Shown here piece after piece: positions 42,304 through 49,887 of a DNA stretch of 64,000 bases; the first letter of the stretch is position 1, and each line of letters opens with the position of its first letter. The notes under the pieces were generated by a model, which was not told where the DNA came from, searched no databases, and saw only the letters and a list, made by a program, of their open reading frames with translations. The stretch is from Bacillota bacterium (GTDB taxonomy: Bacteria > Bacillota_I > Bacilli_A > RF39 > UBA660). The stretch spans positions 32,904 through 96,903 of the forward strand of contig QAMK01000009.1 in the NCBI GenBank assembly GCA_003149915.1, in the 5' to 3' direction. A program made the position numbers and the translations under genes.

Positions 42304-43107
42304 ATGCAGCAGATTTTATTTTCTATTTACTGGTCGATTGGTTATATCGTTTTTGGAACCATTACTTATTTAATTATAAAGAAAATTAATAAAAACTTAT
42401 TTGATAGCAAACAAAAAGGAATGCCTAAAAATAGTCATGCATATAAGAAATTAGAAACGTTAGAGATGATCATAAAAAATATTTTTAAATATTCTATTAT
42501 CGTTATCGTGATTCTAATGATTATGGCACGATTTGGAGTAAATGTTACTTCTTTTGTAGCTGGACTTGGAATTGCTGGTGCAATTGCCGGACTTGCTTCT
42601 CAAGATTTGTTAAAAGATATTATTGGTGGAGCATCTATCATTATGGAAAATCAATTTGCAGTTGGTGATACGATAGAAGTTGGTGGTTTTGAAGGTGAAG
42701 TCATTAGTATCAGTTTAAAGAGTACACGCATTAAAAATTATGATGGCTCTGTTAAAATCTTAGCAAATCGAAATGTTGTCGATATCATTAACTATAATAT
42801 GGCTCCTTCTAGAGCAATTGTCGATATTGGAGTATCTTACGATGCAAATTTGGATAAAGTAGAGTCTATTTTAAAAGATTTGGTACAAGAATTGTCGAAT
42901 TCGTTGGATAACTTGAAAGGTCCTGTTGAATTATTGGGAATTCAAGAATTATCTGATTCATCTGTTAAATTTCGTGTTACTGCCTTATGTGTATCAATGG
43001 AACATTACGGTGTCGAAAGAAAAATTCGTAAAGCAGTGAAAGAACGGTTAGATCAAGAAAATATTAAAATTCCATATCCACAGATTGAGGTTCACCATGG
43101 AGAGTAA
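42304..43107 (+). CDS. Small-conductance mechanosensitive channel, MscS family
   Basis: A 267-aa channel protein that opens under membrane tension to release solutes. Two membrane helices (about residues 8-26 and 58-77) precede the pore helix GLGIAGAIAGLASQDLLKDIIGG (about 95-117), the Gly/Ala-packed TM3 of MscS. The beta domain DNQFAVGDTIEVGGFEGEV and the alpha-beta C-terminal domain follow. It starts 2 bp after parB and overlaps the DUF951 gene, as in the Bacillus parB-yyaD... cluster. Confidence 0.93.
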   Translation: MQQILFSIYWSIGYIVFGTITYLIIKKINKNLFDSKQKGMPKNSHAYKKLETLEMIIKNIFKYSIIVIVILMIMARFGVNVTSFVAGLGIAGAIAGLASQDLLKDIIGGASIIMENQFAVGDTIEVGGFEGEVISISLKSTRIKNYDGSVKILANRNVVDIINYNMAPSRAIVDIGVSYDANLDKVESILKDLVQELSNSLDNLKGPVELLGIQELSDSSVKFRVTALCVSMEHYGVERKIRKAVKERLDQENIKIPYPQIEVHHGE

Positions 43108-43294
43108 GACATATTCTTTAAATTCTGTGGTCATTATGAAAAAAGGACATCCATGTGGTGAAAATAAATGGAAAATTGTTCGGGTAGGGGCTGACATTAA
43201 GATTCAATGTCTAAAATGTGGTCGTACCGTCATGATGCCACGTTTGGAATTTAATAAAAAGTTGAAAAAAGTAATAGAAGGGGAATCCGTATGA
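43097..43294 (+). CDS. yyzM: DUF951 protein YyzM
   Basis: A 65-aa protein of the DUF951 family, conserved beside mscS/ychF in many Firmicutes. HPCGENKWKIVRVGADIKIQCLKCGR has three Cys (C22-type and CxxC) that could bind a metal, in a small beta-barrel-like sequence. Function unknown. Start at 43097 after GAGGTTCACC, inside the end of mscS; it overlaps the next gene by 4 nt. Confidence 0.9.
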   Translation: MESKTYSLNSVVIMKKGHPCGENKWKIVRVGADIKIQCLKCGRTVMMPRLEFNKKLKKVIEGESV

Positions 43295-44877
43295 AGGAAA
43301 AGCGAAAGTTAAAGTTAAAAAAATTTTATCTTCATCCCATAACCATTTTTATATTGTTAACGCTTTTAACGGTTATATTAAGTGGTATTTTCTCTGTTTT
43401 GGGAATTCAGGCTTCTTATAGTACGATTAACAGTAGTAACAATCAATTAGAAAATGTTTTGGTTACAGTAGAAAATTTATTTAGTTATGACGGATTAAAA
43501 TACATCATTAGTAATGCGGCACGAAACTTTATTAGTTTTACGACACTTAGTACATTATTAATTTCATTAATTGGCGTCAGTATTGCTTCTGCCAGTGGGT
43601 TATTCGATACTTTTATTAAGAAGTATATGGCGAAGATGTCTAATTTTCAAATTACATTTTTATTGATATTTATTGCGACGATATCTTCGTTGATTAATGA
43701 AGTTGGTTATACGATTTTAATCCCTTTGGGAGCCATTCTTTTTAAGGCCGTTGGACGGAATCCGATGGCTGGTGTTGTAGCAGCTTTTGCCGGAGTTGCA
43801 TTTGGATATGGTGCAACTGTGTTTGTAGGAAGTATGGAAGTCAATTTAATTTCTATTACGACGCAAGCTGCTTATTTGGTAGATACGACAACGCATGTTA
43901 GTTTGACATCCAATTTATTTATTATCATCGCTTGTAGTATTATTCTATCAATCGTTGGAACGTTTGTTATGGAAAAGTTGATTGTTCCAAAAATTGGTAG
44001 AATTCATGAAAAGAGAGATTTGGCAACTTCTGAATATAGTATTATTCCAGTCGATGAACAATCTAGATTAGAGCAGGAGTTATTGGAGAAAAAGGGATTA
44101 CGAAATGCATTGATTGCAGCATTGATTGTTGCTTTTATCTTCATTTATAGCATCATTCCTGGATTACCGTTATCCGGTATGTTGTTGGATATGGAAGAAA
44201 CTACGTATTTAGGCCAATTATTTGGATCGAACTCTTATTTCCAAGATGGATTTACTTATATGGTTTCAATCTTCTTTATGGTAACGGGTTTGGTTTATGG
44301 ATTTTCTTCTAAAACGTTCAAAAACGATAAAGATGTCGCTTATAAAGCAGGAGAATATCTATCCGATATCGGAAGTTTAATTATGACTATTTTCTTTGCT
44401 GCTCAATTTATTGCCATTTTCCGGCATACGAATATTGGAACGATTATAACTGCTTGGGGTGCTAATATTATTAGTAGTGTTAACTTCACTGGTATTCCAT
44501 TAATTTTATTGGTTTTAATAGTCATTGCTGTTGTCAGTTTATTTTCGACTACACCTGTGGCAAAGTGGACGATTATGGCACCAGTTGTTGTACCGATTTT
44601 GATGCAATCTAATATTTCACCACAGTTTGCGCAATTTATCTTACGTGCAGGTGACTCAATGACGAAAGGTTATACGCCTTTACTTGCTTTCTTCGTCATT
44701 TATGTAGGGTATTTAAATATTTATAATCCTAGAAAAGAAAAACCGATTACGATTGGCATGGCATTGCGTTGGTTGACGCCGTACTGCTTAATTATTGGTC
44801 TTACTTGGATTTTGATTACAGTGGGTTGGTACTTAATTGGGTTACCAATTGGTCCTGGAGTTTATCCGACCGTTTAA
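43291..44877 (+). CDS. AbgT-family transporter (p-aminobenzoyl-glutamate type)
   Basis: A 528-aa membrane protein with about 11-12 hydrophobic segments, all in the order of the AbgT family: FYLHPITIFILLTLLTVILSG at the N-terminus, the INEVGYTILIPLGAILFKAVGRNPMAGVVAAFAGVAFGYGA hairpin region, and TTPVAKWTIMAPVVVPI with LRAGDSMTKGYTPLLAFF near the C-terminus. Characterised members import p-aminobenzoyl-glutamate or export sulfonamides. The coupled start (4-nt overlap with yyzM) makes it the last gene of the parA-parB-mscS-yyzM run, an unusual neighbour for a partition operon. Confidence 0.92.
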   Translation: MKEKRKLKLKKFYLHPITIFILLTLLTVILSGIFSVLGIQASYSTINSSNNQLENVLVTVENLFSYDGLKYIISNAARNFISFTTLSTLLISLIGVSIASASGLFDTFIKKYMAKMSNFQITFLLIFIATISSLINEVGYTILIPLGAILFKAVGRNPMAGVVAAFAGVAFGYGATVFVGSMEVNLISITTQAAYLVDTTTHVSLTSNLFIIIACSIILSIVGTFVMEKLIVPKIGRIHEKRDLATSEYSIIPVDEQSRLEQELLEKKGLRNALIAALIVAFIFIYSIIPGLPLSGMLLDMEETTYLGQLFGSNSYFQDGFTYMVSIFFMVTGLVYGFSSKTFKNDKDVAYKAGEYLSDIGSLIMTIFFAAQFIAIFRHTNIGTIITAWGANIISSVNFTGIPLILLVLIVIAVVSLFSTTPVAKWTIMAPVVVPILMQSNISPQFAQFILRAGDSMTKGYTPLLAFFVIYVGYLNIYNPRKEKPITIGMALRWLTPYCLIIGLTWILITVGWYLIGLPIGPGVYPTV

Positions 44878-44890
44878 TATTCAATTCTTT

Positions 44891-44913
44891 AAAAGCATGA
44901 AAGTGCTTTTTTT
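44891..44913 (+). terminator. Intrinsic terminator after the AbgT gene
   Basis: AAAAGCA / TGCTTTT stem with a 6-nt loop, then T-run. Confidence 0.85.
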
Positions 44914-44999
44914 ATATATTAGGAATTTGCTTTGCGGATAATGTAAAGAATATCAGAATAGAAAGGTATCAAAAAAATCAAAAAATTTTTCTATTTTGC

Positions 45000-45028
45000 T
45001 TGACTGGCATACGTTTGTTTGATATAGT
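45000..45028 (+). promoter_or_regulatory. Promoter of the noncoding transcript upstream of ychF
   Basis: TTGACT (45000-45005), 17-nt spacer, TATAGT (45023-45028). Confidence 0.7.
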
Positions 45029-45034
45029 CTTGTT

Positions 45035-45357
45035 AACCGTTAGAATGAAATGAGGGATGATAGTATAAAGATAGACTATGCCTCGCTTGGATATAATTGA
45101 ATAGTTATTGGTTAGAGATTGAATCTATCCAAAATAGGAAAATTATCATGATATGTTATCTTGGCTAATATCAATATATGACTGAAAGAAAAAAAGAAAT
45201 ATAGAAAAGAGTTTATATCGTAAAAATGCAAAAAAAGGACAAAATCTACGGTAGCGACTGTCGGAAGTTAAGTCTGTGGAGAATAGAGGGGACTCTATCT
45301 AGGAAGCAGAAAGCCCAGGAGGTAACGACTGGGAGATGAAAATTTATTTTCATTTTG
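45035..45357 (+). ncRNA. Structured noncoding RNA of unknown class
   Basis: About 320 nt between the AbgT terminator and ychF without a credible reading frame. It has its own promoter and an intrinsic terminator (ATGAAAA / TTTTCAT, 45336-45353, then TTTTG). Local hairpins: ATAGT / ACTAT (about 45060-45080), GG-TAGA / TCTA-CC (about 45111-45131), ATAGAG-GGGA-CTCTAT (about 45283-45298), CCCAG / CTGGG (45314-45333). ACCGT (45036-45040) can pair with ACGGT (45248-45252), closing a ~215-nt domain. GC content is higher in the 3' 110 nt than nearby. I find no match to tmRNA, RNase P RNA, 6S or common riboswitch cores; a raiA-type RNA is possible but unverified. Confidence 0.6.
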
Positions 45358-45405
45358 TTCTATGTAAAAAATGGTATAATATTTAGAGATTTAGGAGGTG
45401 TCTTC

Positions 45406-46506
45406 ATGGGACTTACAGCAGGTATTGTCGGACTTCCAAATGTTGGAAAGTCTACTTTATTTAATGCGATTACAAAACAGAAAATTTTAGCAGCGAACTA
45501 TCCATTTGCTACAATTGATCCCAATGTTGGTATGGTAAATGTTCCCGATAAGAGATTGGATCAGTTGGCAAGTATTTATAATCCAAAGAGAGTTGTTCCT
45601 GCAACCATTGAATTTACGGATATTGCTGGGTTGGTGAAAGGTGCGTCACAAGGAGAGGGATTGGGGAACCAATTTTTATCTTACATTCGTGAAGTGGATG
45701 CCATTTGCGAGATTGTGCGTTGTTTTGAAGATGGAAATATCATTCACGTCGAGGGAACCATCGATCCAATTCGTGATATCGAAATTATCAATTTAGAGTT
45801 ATCGATAGCAGATTTGGAAATTGTTACCAATCGAATCGGAAAGATTCAGAAAAAGGCTGAGGCATCTAAAGATAAAGATGAATTATTGGAATTAGAAGCA
45901 CTAAAAAAAGCAAAAGATAATTTGGAAAAAAATATTCCGTTACGCCTTGTCGATTTTACAAAAGAGGAGAAAAAAGCCTTGAAATCTTATCAATTTTTGA
46001 CTTTGAAACCAATTATTTATTTGGCAAATGTTGGGGAAGATGAACTTTCTTTAGAGGACAATGCTTATGTCAAACAAGTGAGTGAATATGCTTCTAAGGA
46101 ACATGCTAAGTGCGTTAAGATTTGTGCTAAAGTAGAGTCTGATTTAAGTGATATGGAAGCAGAAGAAAAGCAAGAGATGTTAGAAATGTTAGGTGTTTCT
46201 GAGAGCGGTTTAGACCAATTGATTCGTGAAACGTACGATTTGCTTGGCCTTGCTACTTATTTTACGGTTGGACCTGACGAGTGTCGTGCTTGGACGTTCC
46301 GGAAAGGAATGAATGCCAAAGAATGTGCAGGTATTATTCATACGGATTTTGAAAAAGGATTCATTAAAGCAGAAGTCATGTCTTATGATGATTTTATGAC
46401 TGCTGGCAGTGAACTAAAGGTACGTGAAATGGGACGTGTTCGGTTGGAAGGAAAAGATTATTTGATGCAAGATGGAGATATTTGTCATTTCCGCTTCAAT
46501 GTTTAA
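45406..46506 (+). CDS. ychF: Redox/ribosome-associated ATPase YchF
   Basis: A 366-aa Obg-family P-loop protein that prefers ATP. GLPNVGKSTLFNAIT (residues 7-21), a NYPFATIDPNVG switch, DIAGLVKGASQGEGLGNQFL, the NVGE in place of NKxD that explains ATP use, and a C-terminal TGS domain with the PDECRAWTFRKG and CHFRFNV blocks. Start at 45406 follows AGGAGGTGTCTTC; TATAAT at 45376-45381 suggests its own promoter after the RNA terminator. Confidence 0.97.
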   Translation: MGLTAGIVGLPNVGKSTLFNAITKQKILAANYPFATIDPNVGMVNVPDKRLDQLASIYNPKRVVPATIEFTDIAGLVKGASQGEGLGNQFLSYIREVDAICEIVRCFEDGNIIHVEGTIDPIRDIEIINLELSIADLEIVTNRIGKIQKKAEASKDKDELLELEALKKAKDNLEKNIPLRLVDFTKEEKKALKSYQFLTLKPIIYLANVGEDELSLEDNAYVKQVSEYASKEHAKCVKICAKVESDLSDMEAEEKQEMLEMLGVSESGLDQLIRETYDLLGLATYFTVGPDECRAWTFRKGMNAKECAGIIHTDFEKGFIKAEVMSYDDFMTAGSELKVREMGRVRLEGKDYLMQDGDICHFRFNV

Positions 46507-46521
46507 TAAGAGGAGAATGCT

Positions 46522-47214
46522 ATGAAACCAGTGATTGGAATTGTTGGTCGTATTACCCTTGTTGATGGTAATGTTCGAAATGCAGTTACAGATTCGGTAC
46601 GTCGTGCAATTATTGGAGCAGGTGGCATTCCTTTTTTAATTTTGCCACCGCAGAATATCGATTATTATCATTTGAAAGGGAATGAAGTTCCACCTATGAC
46701 AGAAGAAGAAAAAGCGATGTTAGATGAACAACTATCTTTTTGTAAAGGTATCGTCTTGCCTGGTGGAAACCGGATGTACGAATACGATTATTATGTTTTA
46801 GAGTATGCCATTTGCCACGATATTCCGATTTTAGGTATCTGTATGGGAATGCAAGTTATGTGGAATTATCCGCGTTATACTAAAAATATTAAAAATGAAA
46901 CTTCTATCAAACATCATTCGAAAGAATCTTTTGCTCATTCGGTCACTTTGTTAGATTCTTCTTTACTTTGTAAAATTTGTGGTGAAGTTAGTTTTCAGGT
47001 TAATAGTCAACATCATTATCACATTAATGAAAAGGAAACAAGCAACTATTATCAAATTGTCGGATATAGTGAAGATGGTCTTCCGGAAGCAATTGAGTGT
47101 CCTAGAAACCGTTTTAACATAGGAGTACAGTGGCATCCCGAATTATTACTGGAGGAAAGTGAAATTAGCAAACGATTATTTACCGCTTTCTTATCCTATT
47201 GCAAAGATTTGTAG
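46522..47214 (+). CDS. Class I glutamine amidotransferase-like hydrolase (peptidase C26)
   Basis: A 230-aa protein of the gamma-glutamyl hydrolase/PuuD family. MKPVIGIVGRI at the N-terminus, KGIVLPGGNRMYEYD, the nucleophile Cys elbow GICMGMQV (about residues 110-117), VNSQHHYHI and the GVQWHPE with catalytic His-Glu. Members split gamma-glutamyl amides, for example gamma-glutamyl-GABA or folate polyglutamates. The AbgT gene nearby could hint at folate-breakdown products, but that link is a guess. Follows ychF by 15 bp. Confidence 0.85.
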   Translation: MKPVIGIVGRITLVDGNVRNAVTDSVRRAIIGAGGIPFLILPPQNIDYYHLKGNEVPPMTEEEKAMLDEQLSFCKGIVLPGGNRMYEYDYYVLEYAICHDIPILGICMGMQVMWNYPRYTKNIKNETSIKHHSKESFAHSVTLLDSSLLCKICGEVSFQVNSQHHYHINEKETSNYYQIVGYSEDGLPEAIECPRNRFNIGVQWHPELLLEESEISKRLFTAFLSYCKDL

Positions 47215-47235
47215 ATTTAGATTCTATTTTTAGTA

Positions 47236-47303
47236 TGGACAAATGAATCTTTCTTTGCTATAATACTAGCGAGTATTTCGGTACTCCTTGCTCATTTATG
47301 AGC
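47236..47303 (+). promoter_or_regulatory. rpsF operon promoter and structured leader
   Basis: TGGACA (47236-47241), 17-nt spacer, TATAAT (47259-47264). The leader forms two hairpins, GAGTA / TACTC (47271-47286) and GCTCA / TGAGC (47290-47303), before the AGGGAGGTG ribosome-binding site. Many bacteria use an S6:S18-binding leader here for autoregulation; I cannot confirm that motif. Confidence 0.6.
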
Positions 47304-47328
47304 CATAAGACCAAAGGGAGGTGTAAAG

Positions 47329-47619
47329 ATGAAAAAATATGAAATTATGTTCATCGTAAAAACTGATCTAGACGAAGCAGCTAATAAAGCAGTTGCTGAA
47401 AACATGAAAAAAGTTTTAATGGATCAGGGTGCAACGATCGTAGAAGAACAAGATATGGGTCAAAAAGAATTAGCTTATGAAATGAACCATCATAAGACAG
47501 GTCATTACTATTTATTTGTAATTGAATCTAAAGATTCAAAAGCAGTTAAAGAATTTGACCGTTTGGCTGTAATTAGTGAAAATATTTTACGTCACTTAAT
47601 CGTAAAGAAAGAAGCATAA
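47329..47619 (+). CDS. rpsF: 30S ribosomal protein S6
   Basis: A 96-aa protein that pairs with S18 on the platform. MKKYEIMFIVKTDLDEAA, the QKELAYEMNHHKTGHYYLF strand and the C-terminal ENILRHLIVKKE are typical. First gene of the rpsF-ssb-rpsR operon, with a strong AAGGGAGGTG site. Confidence 0.97.
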   Translation: MKKYEIMFIVKTDLDEAANKAVAENMKKVLMDQGATIVEEQDMGQKELAYEMNHHKTGHYYLFVIESKDSKAVKEFDRLAVISENILRHLIVKKEA

Positions 47620-47629
47620 GAGGTTTTTT

Positions 47630-48100
47630 ATGAATAAAGTTTTTTTAATTGGTCGTTTGACTAGAGATCCAGAACTTCGTTATACGTCTAGTAATATTGC
47701 AGTAGCAACTTTCAGCATTGCAGTCGATCGTAATTTTTCAAACGCTGCAGGTGAAAGAGAAGCAGACTTTATCAATATTGTCGTATGGCGTAAACAAGCT
47801 GAAAATGTAAAGAATTATATGCATAAAGGTAGCCAAGTTGCTATCGATGGTCGTATCCAAACTCGTTCATATGACGATACGGATGGCAAAAAACGTTATG
47901 TAACAGAAGTTGTCGCAGATAATGTTCAATTTTTAGATTCTAAAGGATCTAGAGATGCATCAGTACCTACTTCTGCACCAGAGCCTACTCCATATGATTT
48001 TGCTAGTCAACCAGAACCAAAGACGACAGATGTAAAAAATGATCCGTTTGCTGATTTTGGAAACAATATCGAAATTAGCGATGACGATTTACCATTTTAA
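47630..48100 (+). CDS. ssb: Single-stranded DNA-binding protein
   Basis: Tetrameric OB-fold protein, 156 aa. MNKVFLIGRLTRDPELRYT, VATFSIAVDRNF, EADFINIVVWRKQAENV and GSQVAIDGRIQTRSYDD in order; then a flexible tail (about 112-145) and the acidic tip EISDDDLPF that recruits repair and replication partners. Located between rpsF and rpsR as in Bacillus. Confidence 0.98.
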   Translation: MNKVFLIGRLTRDPELRYTSSNIAVATFSIAVDRNFSNAAGEREADFINIVVWRKQAENVKNYMHKGSQVAIDGRIQTRSYDDTDGKKRYVTEVVADNVQFLDSKGSRDASVPTSAPEPTPYDFASQPEPKTTDVKNDPFADFGNNIEISDDDLPF

Positions 48101-48116
48101 TAAGGAGGAATGACGC

Positions 48117-48332
48117 ATGGCAGAATTTTATAAGAAAAAGAAAAAAGTTTGCTATATGTGTACTGGAAAAGACATCGATTATAAAGATGTTGAAACGTTG
48201 AAAAAATATATTAATGATAAAGGCAAAATCTTACCTAGAAGAGTAACAGGTGCTTGCGCTAGACATCAAAGACATATTGCTCAACAAATCAAACGTGCAC
48301 GTATTATGGGTTTATTACCATATGCTAAATAA
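48117..48332 (+). CDS. rpsR: 30S ribosomal protein S18
   Basis: A 71-aa protein. KVCYMC (about 11-16) gives a CxxC with a later Cys in GACARHQR, so this looks like the zinc-binding (C+) form. [24 protein letters not shown] and [13 protein letters not shown] are the conserved core. AAGGAGGA ribosome-binding site. Confidence 0.97.
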   Translation: MAEFYKKKKKVCYMCTGKDIDYKDVETLKKYINDKGKILPRRVTGACARHQRHIAQQIKRARIMGLLPYAK

Positions 48333-48358
48333 AAGATATCTCTCCGATATCTTTTTTT
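48331..48358 (+). terminator. Intrinsic terminator of the rpsF-ssb-rpsR operon
   Basis: AAAGATATC / GATATCTTT stem with a TCTCC loop (48332-48354), then T-run. Confidence 0.9.
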
Positions 48359-48379
48359 GTGTTCTGTGTTATTTTGTAG

Positions 48380-48442
48380 TATAATTATATTGGATTAACA
48401 GCAATTGTTTTCCTATGAAAGTACGGAAAATATTGTTGTTAA
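48380..48442 (+). promoter_or_regulatory. -10 element and long 5'-UTR hairpin of the DHH phosphodiesterase gene
   Basis: TATAAT (48380-48385) is followed by a long imperfect hairpin: arms 48395-48413 and 48425-48442 with an 11-nt loop, pairing TTAACA..TTTTCC with GGAAAA..TGTTAA. It starts within a few bases of the predicted transcription start and ends 9 bp before the GGAGG site. No T-run, so it is more likely an mRNA-stability or protein-binding element than a terminator. Confidence 0.6.
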
Positions 48443-48459
48443 TATAGTTAGGAGGCAGT

Positions 48460-49416
48460 ATGAGACAGGAACATCTAGAACAAGAAGTGCAAACAGTTTT
48501 ACAAGACGCTTCGTCCGTATTTATTATGGGACATGCAGATTTGGACTTAGATGCACTGGGAGCATCTTTGGGTATGTATCATATTATGCAAAAGTATCAT
48601 CCAAAAATTATCGTCGATGATGTCACACATGAACTTGGTGTTGCTAAAATATTAAAAAAGAGATCAAATGATGTCGATATCGTGAAAAGTAAGGAAGTAG
48701 TGGATTTAGTCGATGAGAAGAGCGTTCTATTTATCGTCGATACGAATAAACTTTCGTTAACACAAAATCCAAAGTTTGCAGAATCGGTTCCTACTAAAAT
48801 TGTTATCGATCATCATGATGTTGGTGCGGATACGTTGCAGACAAAATACTCTTTTATAGAAACTCAAGCATCTAGTACATGTGAGATGATTGCACTTTCT
48901 TTGGCAAGTAAGAATCAAACGATTCCAGAAGATATCAGTGTGATGTTGTTAGCAGGAATTGTTTTGGATACGAATAACTTTGTCTTAAAAACGACTGCTA
49001 ATACTTATTTTGCAGCATACTATTTGGCTAAGTGTGGTGCGAAAAATATCGATGTTCAGTATTTATTGAAACAAGATTTGGAAGAATACATCGAAAGACA
49101 ACATGTCATTACAGATGTTCAAGTTAAAAATAAAATCGCAATTACAACAGGAGACGAAAACATCAAATATCGTCGCGAGGATTTGGCGAAGATTGCAGAT
49201 ACTTTGATTATGTTCAACGATATTGAAGCATCGTTTGTAATCGCTAATCTAAAAGGAAATGCGGTAGGAATTAGTTCTCGCAGTATTGGGAATCTCAATG
49301 TCGGTGAAATCTTAGAAAAAATCGGTGGTGGTGGCGATGTTCATGAGGCTGCTGCAAAACTAACGAATACAACGATAGAAGAAGTATCAATACAATTATC
49401 AAAATTAATTGATTAG
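48460..49416 (+). CDS. Stand-alone DHH/DHHA1 phosphodiesterase in the gdpP position
   Basis: A 318-aa soluble protein with DHH motifs [16 protein letters not shown] (about residues 20-35), FIVDTN, IDHHD and [10 protein letters not shown], and a DHHA1 domain ending [14 protein letters not shown]. It lies between rpsR and rplI, where Bacilli have gdpP, whose product degrades c-di-AMP. The sequence matches only the C-terminal ~320 residues of GdpP: the two membrane helices, PAS and degenerate GGDEF domains are absent. The start has a GGAGG site and its own promoter, so it is not a broken fragment. Likely c-di-AMP or nanoRNA (pApA) phosphodiesterase; substrate unproven. Confidence 0.85.
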   Translation: MRQEHLEQEVQTVLQDASSVFIMGHADLDLDALGASLGMYHIMQKYHPKIIVDDVTHELGVAKILKKRSNDVDIVKSKEVVDLVDEKSVLFIVDTNKLSLTQNPKFAESVPTKIVIDHHDVGADTLQTKYSFIETQASSTCEMIALSLASKNQTIPEDISVMLLAGIVLDTNNFVLKTTANTYFAAYYLAKCGAKNIDVQYLLKQDLEEYIERQHVITDVQVKNKIAITTGDENIKYRREDLAKIADTLIMFNDIEASFVIANLKGNAVGISSRSIGNLNVGEILEKIGGGGDVHEAAAKLTNTTIEEVSIQLSKLID

Positions 49417-49427
49417 GAGGTTTTTGT

Positions 49428-49868
49428 ATGAAAGTAATATTTATAAAAGACTTACGTGGTCAAGGAAAAAAAGGTGAAATCAAAAACGTAAAAGACGGTT
49501 ATGCTGAAAACTTTTTGATTAAAAATGGCTATGCGTTACAAGCGAATGAACAAAACTTAGCTAAAATGAATCGCCTTCAAAAAGCAGAAGATGCATTAGA
49601 CCAAGAAAATCGTAAAAAAGCGTTGGAATTAAAGGCACAAATCGAAAAGAAACCATTGTTATTTCAAGTAAAAACAGGTGATCACGATCGTGTTTTTGGT
49701 AGTATCAGTGCCAAACAGATTAAAGAAGAATTAGATAAAAAAGGATATTCTGTCGATCGTAAGAATATTCAAATTGATTATCCGATTGCATCCCTTGGAA
49801 TGCATCGTGTCACAGTTGTTCTTTATAAGGACATTACGGCAGTCGTTCAAGTGCAATTAGTAAAATAA
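49428..49868 (+). CDS. rplI: 50S ribosomal protein L9
   Basis: A 146-aa protein of the large-subunit stalk base. The N-terminal [30 protein letters not shown] domain, the long connecting helix (about 40-75) and the C-terminal domain with FGSISAKQI are present. AGGAGGTTTTT ribosome-binding site, 11 bp after the phosphodiesterase gene. Confidence 0.97.
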   Translation: MKVIFIKDLRGQGKKGEIKNVKDGYAENFLIKNGYALQANEQNLAKMNRLQKAEDALDQENRKKALELKAQIEKKPLLFQVKTGDHDRVFGSISAKQIKEELDKKGYSVDRKNIQIDYPIASLGMHRVTVVLYKDITAVVQVQLVK

Positions 49869-49887
49869 ATTGGAAAGGAGGCTTTTT

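Noticed and set aside
45035..45357. tmRNA, RNase P RNA or a known riboswitch.
   Set aside because: No tRNA-like end or tag frame, no GAGGAAAGUCC/ACAGAA pair of RNase P, and no recognisable TPP, SAM, FMN, lysine, glycine or T-box core.
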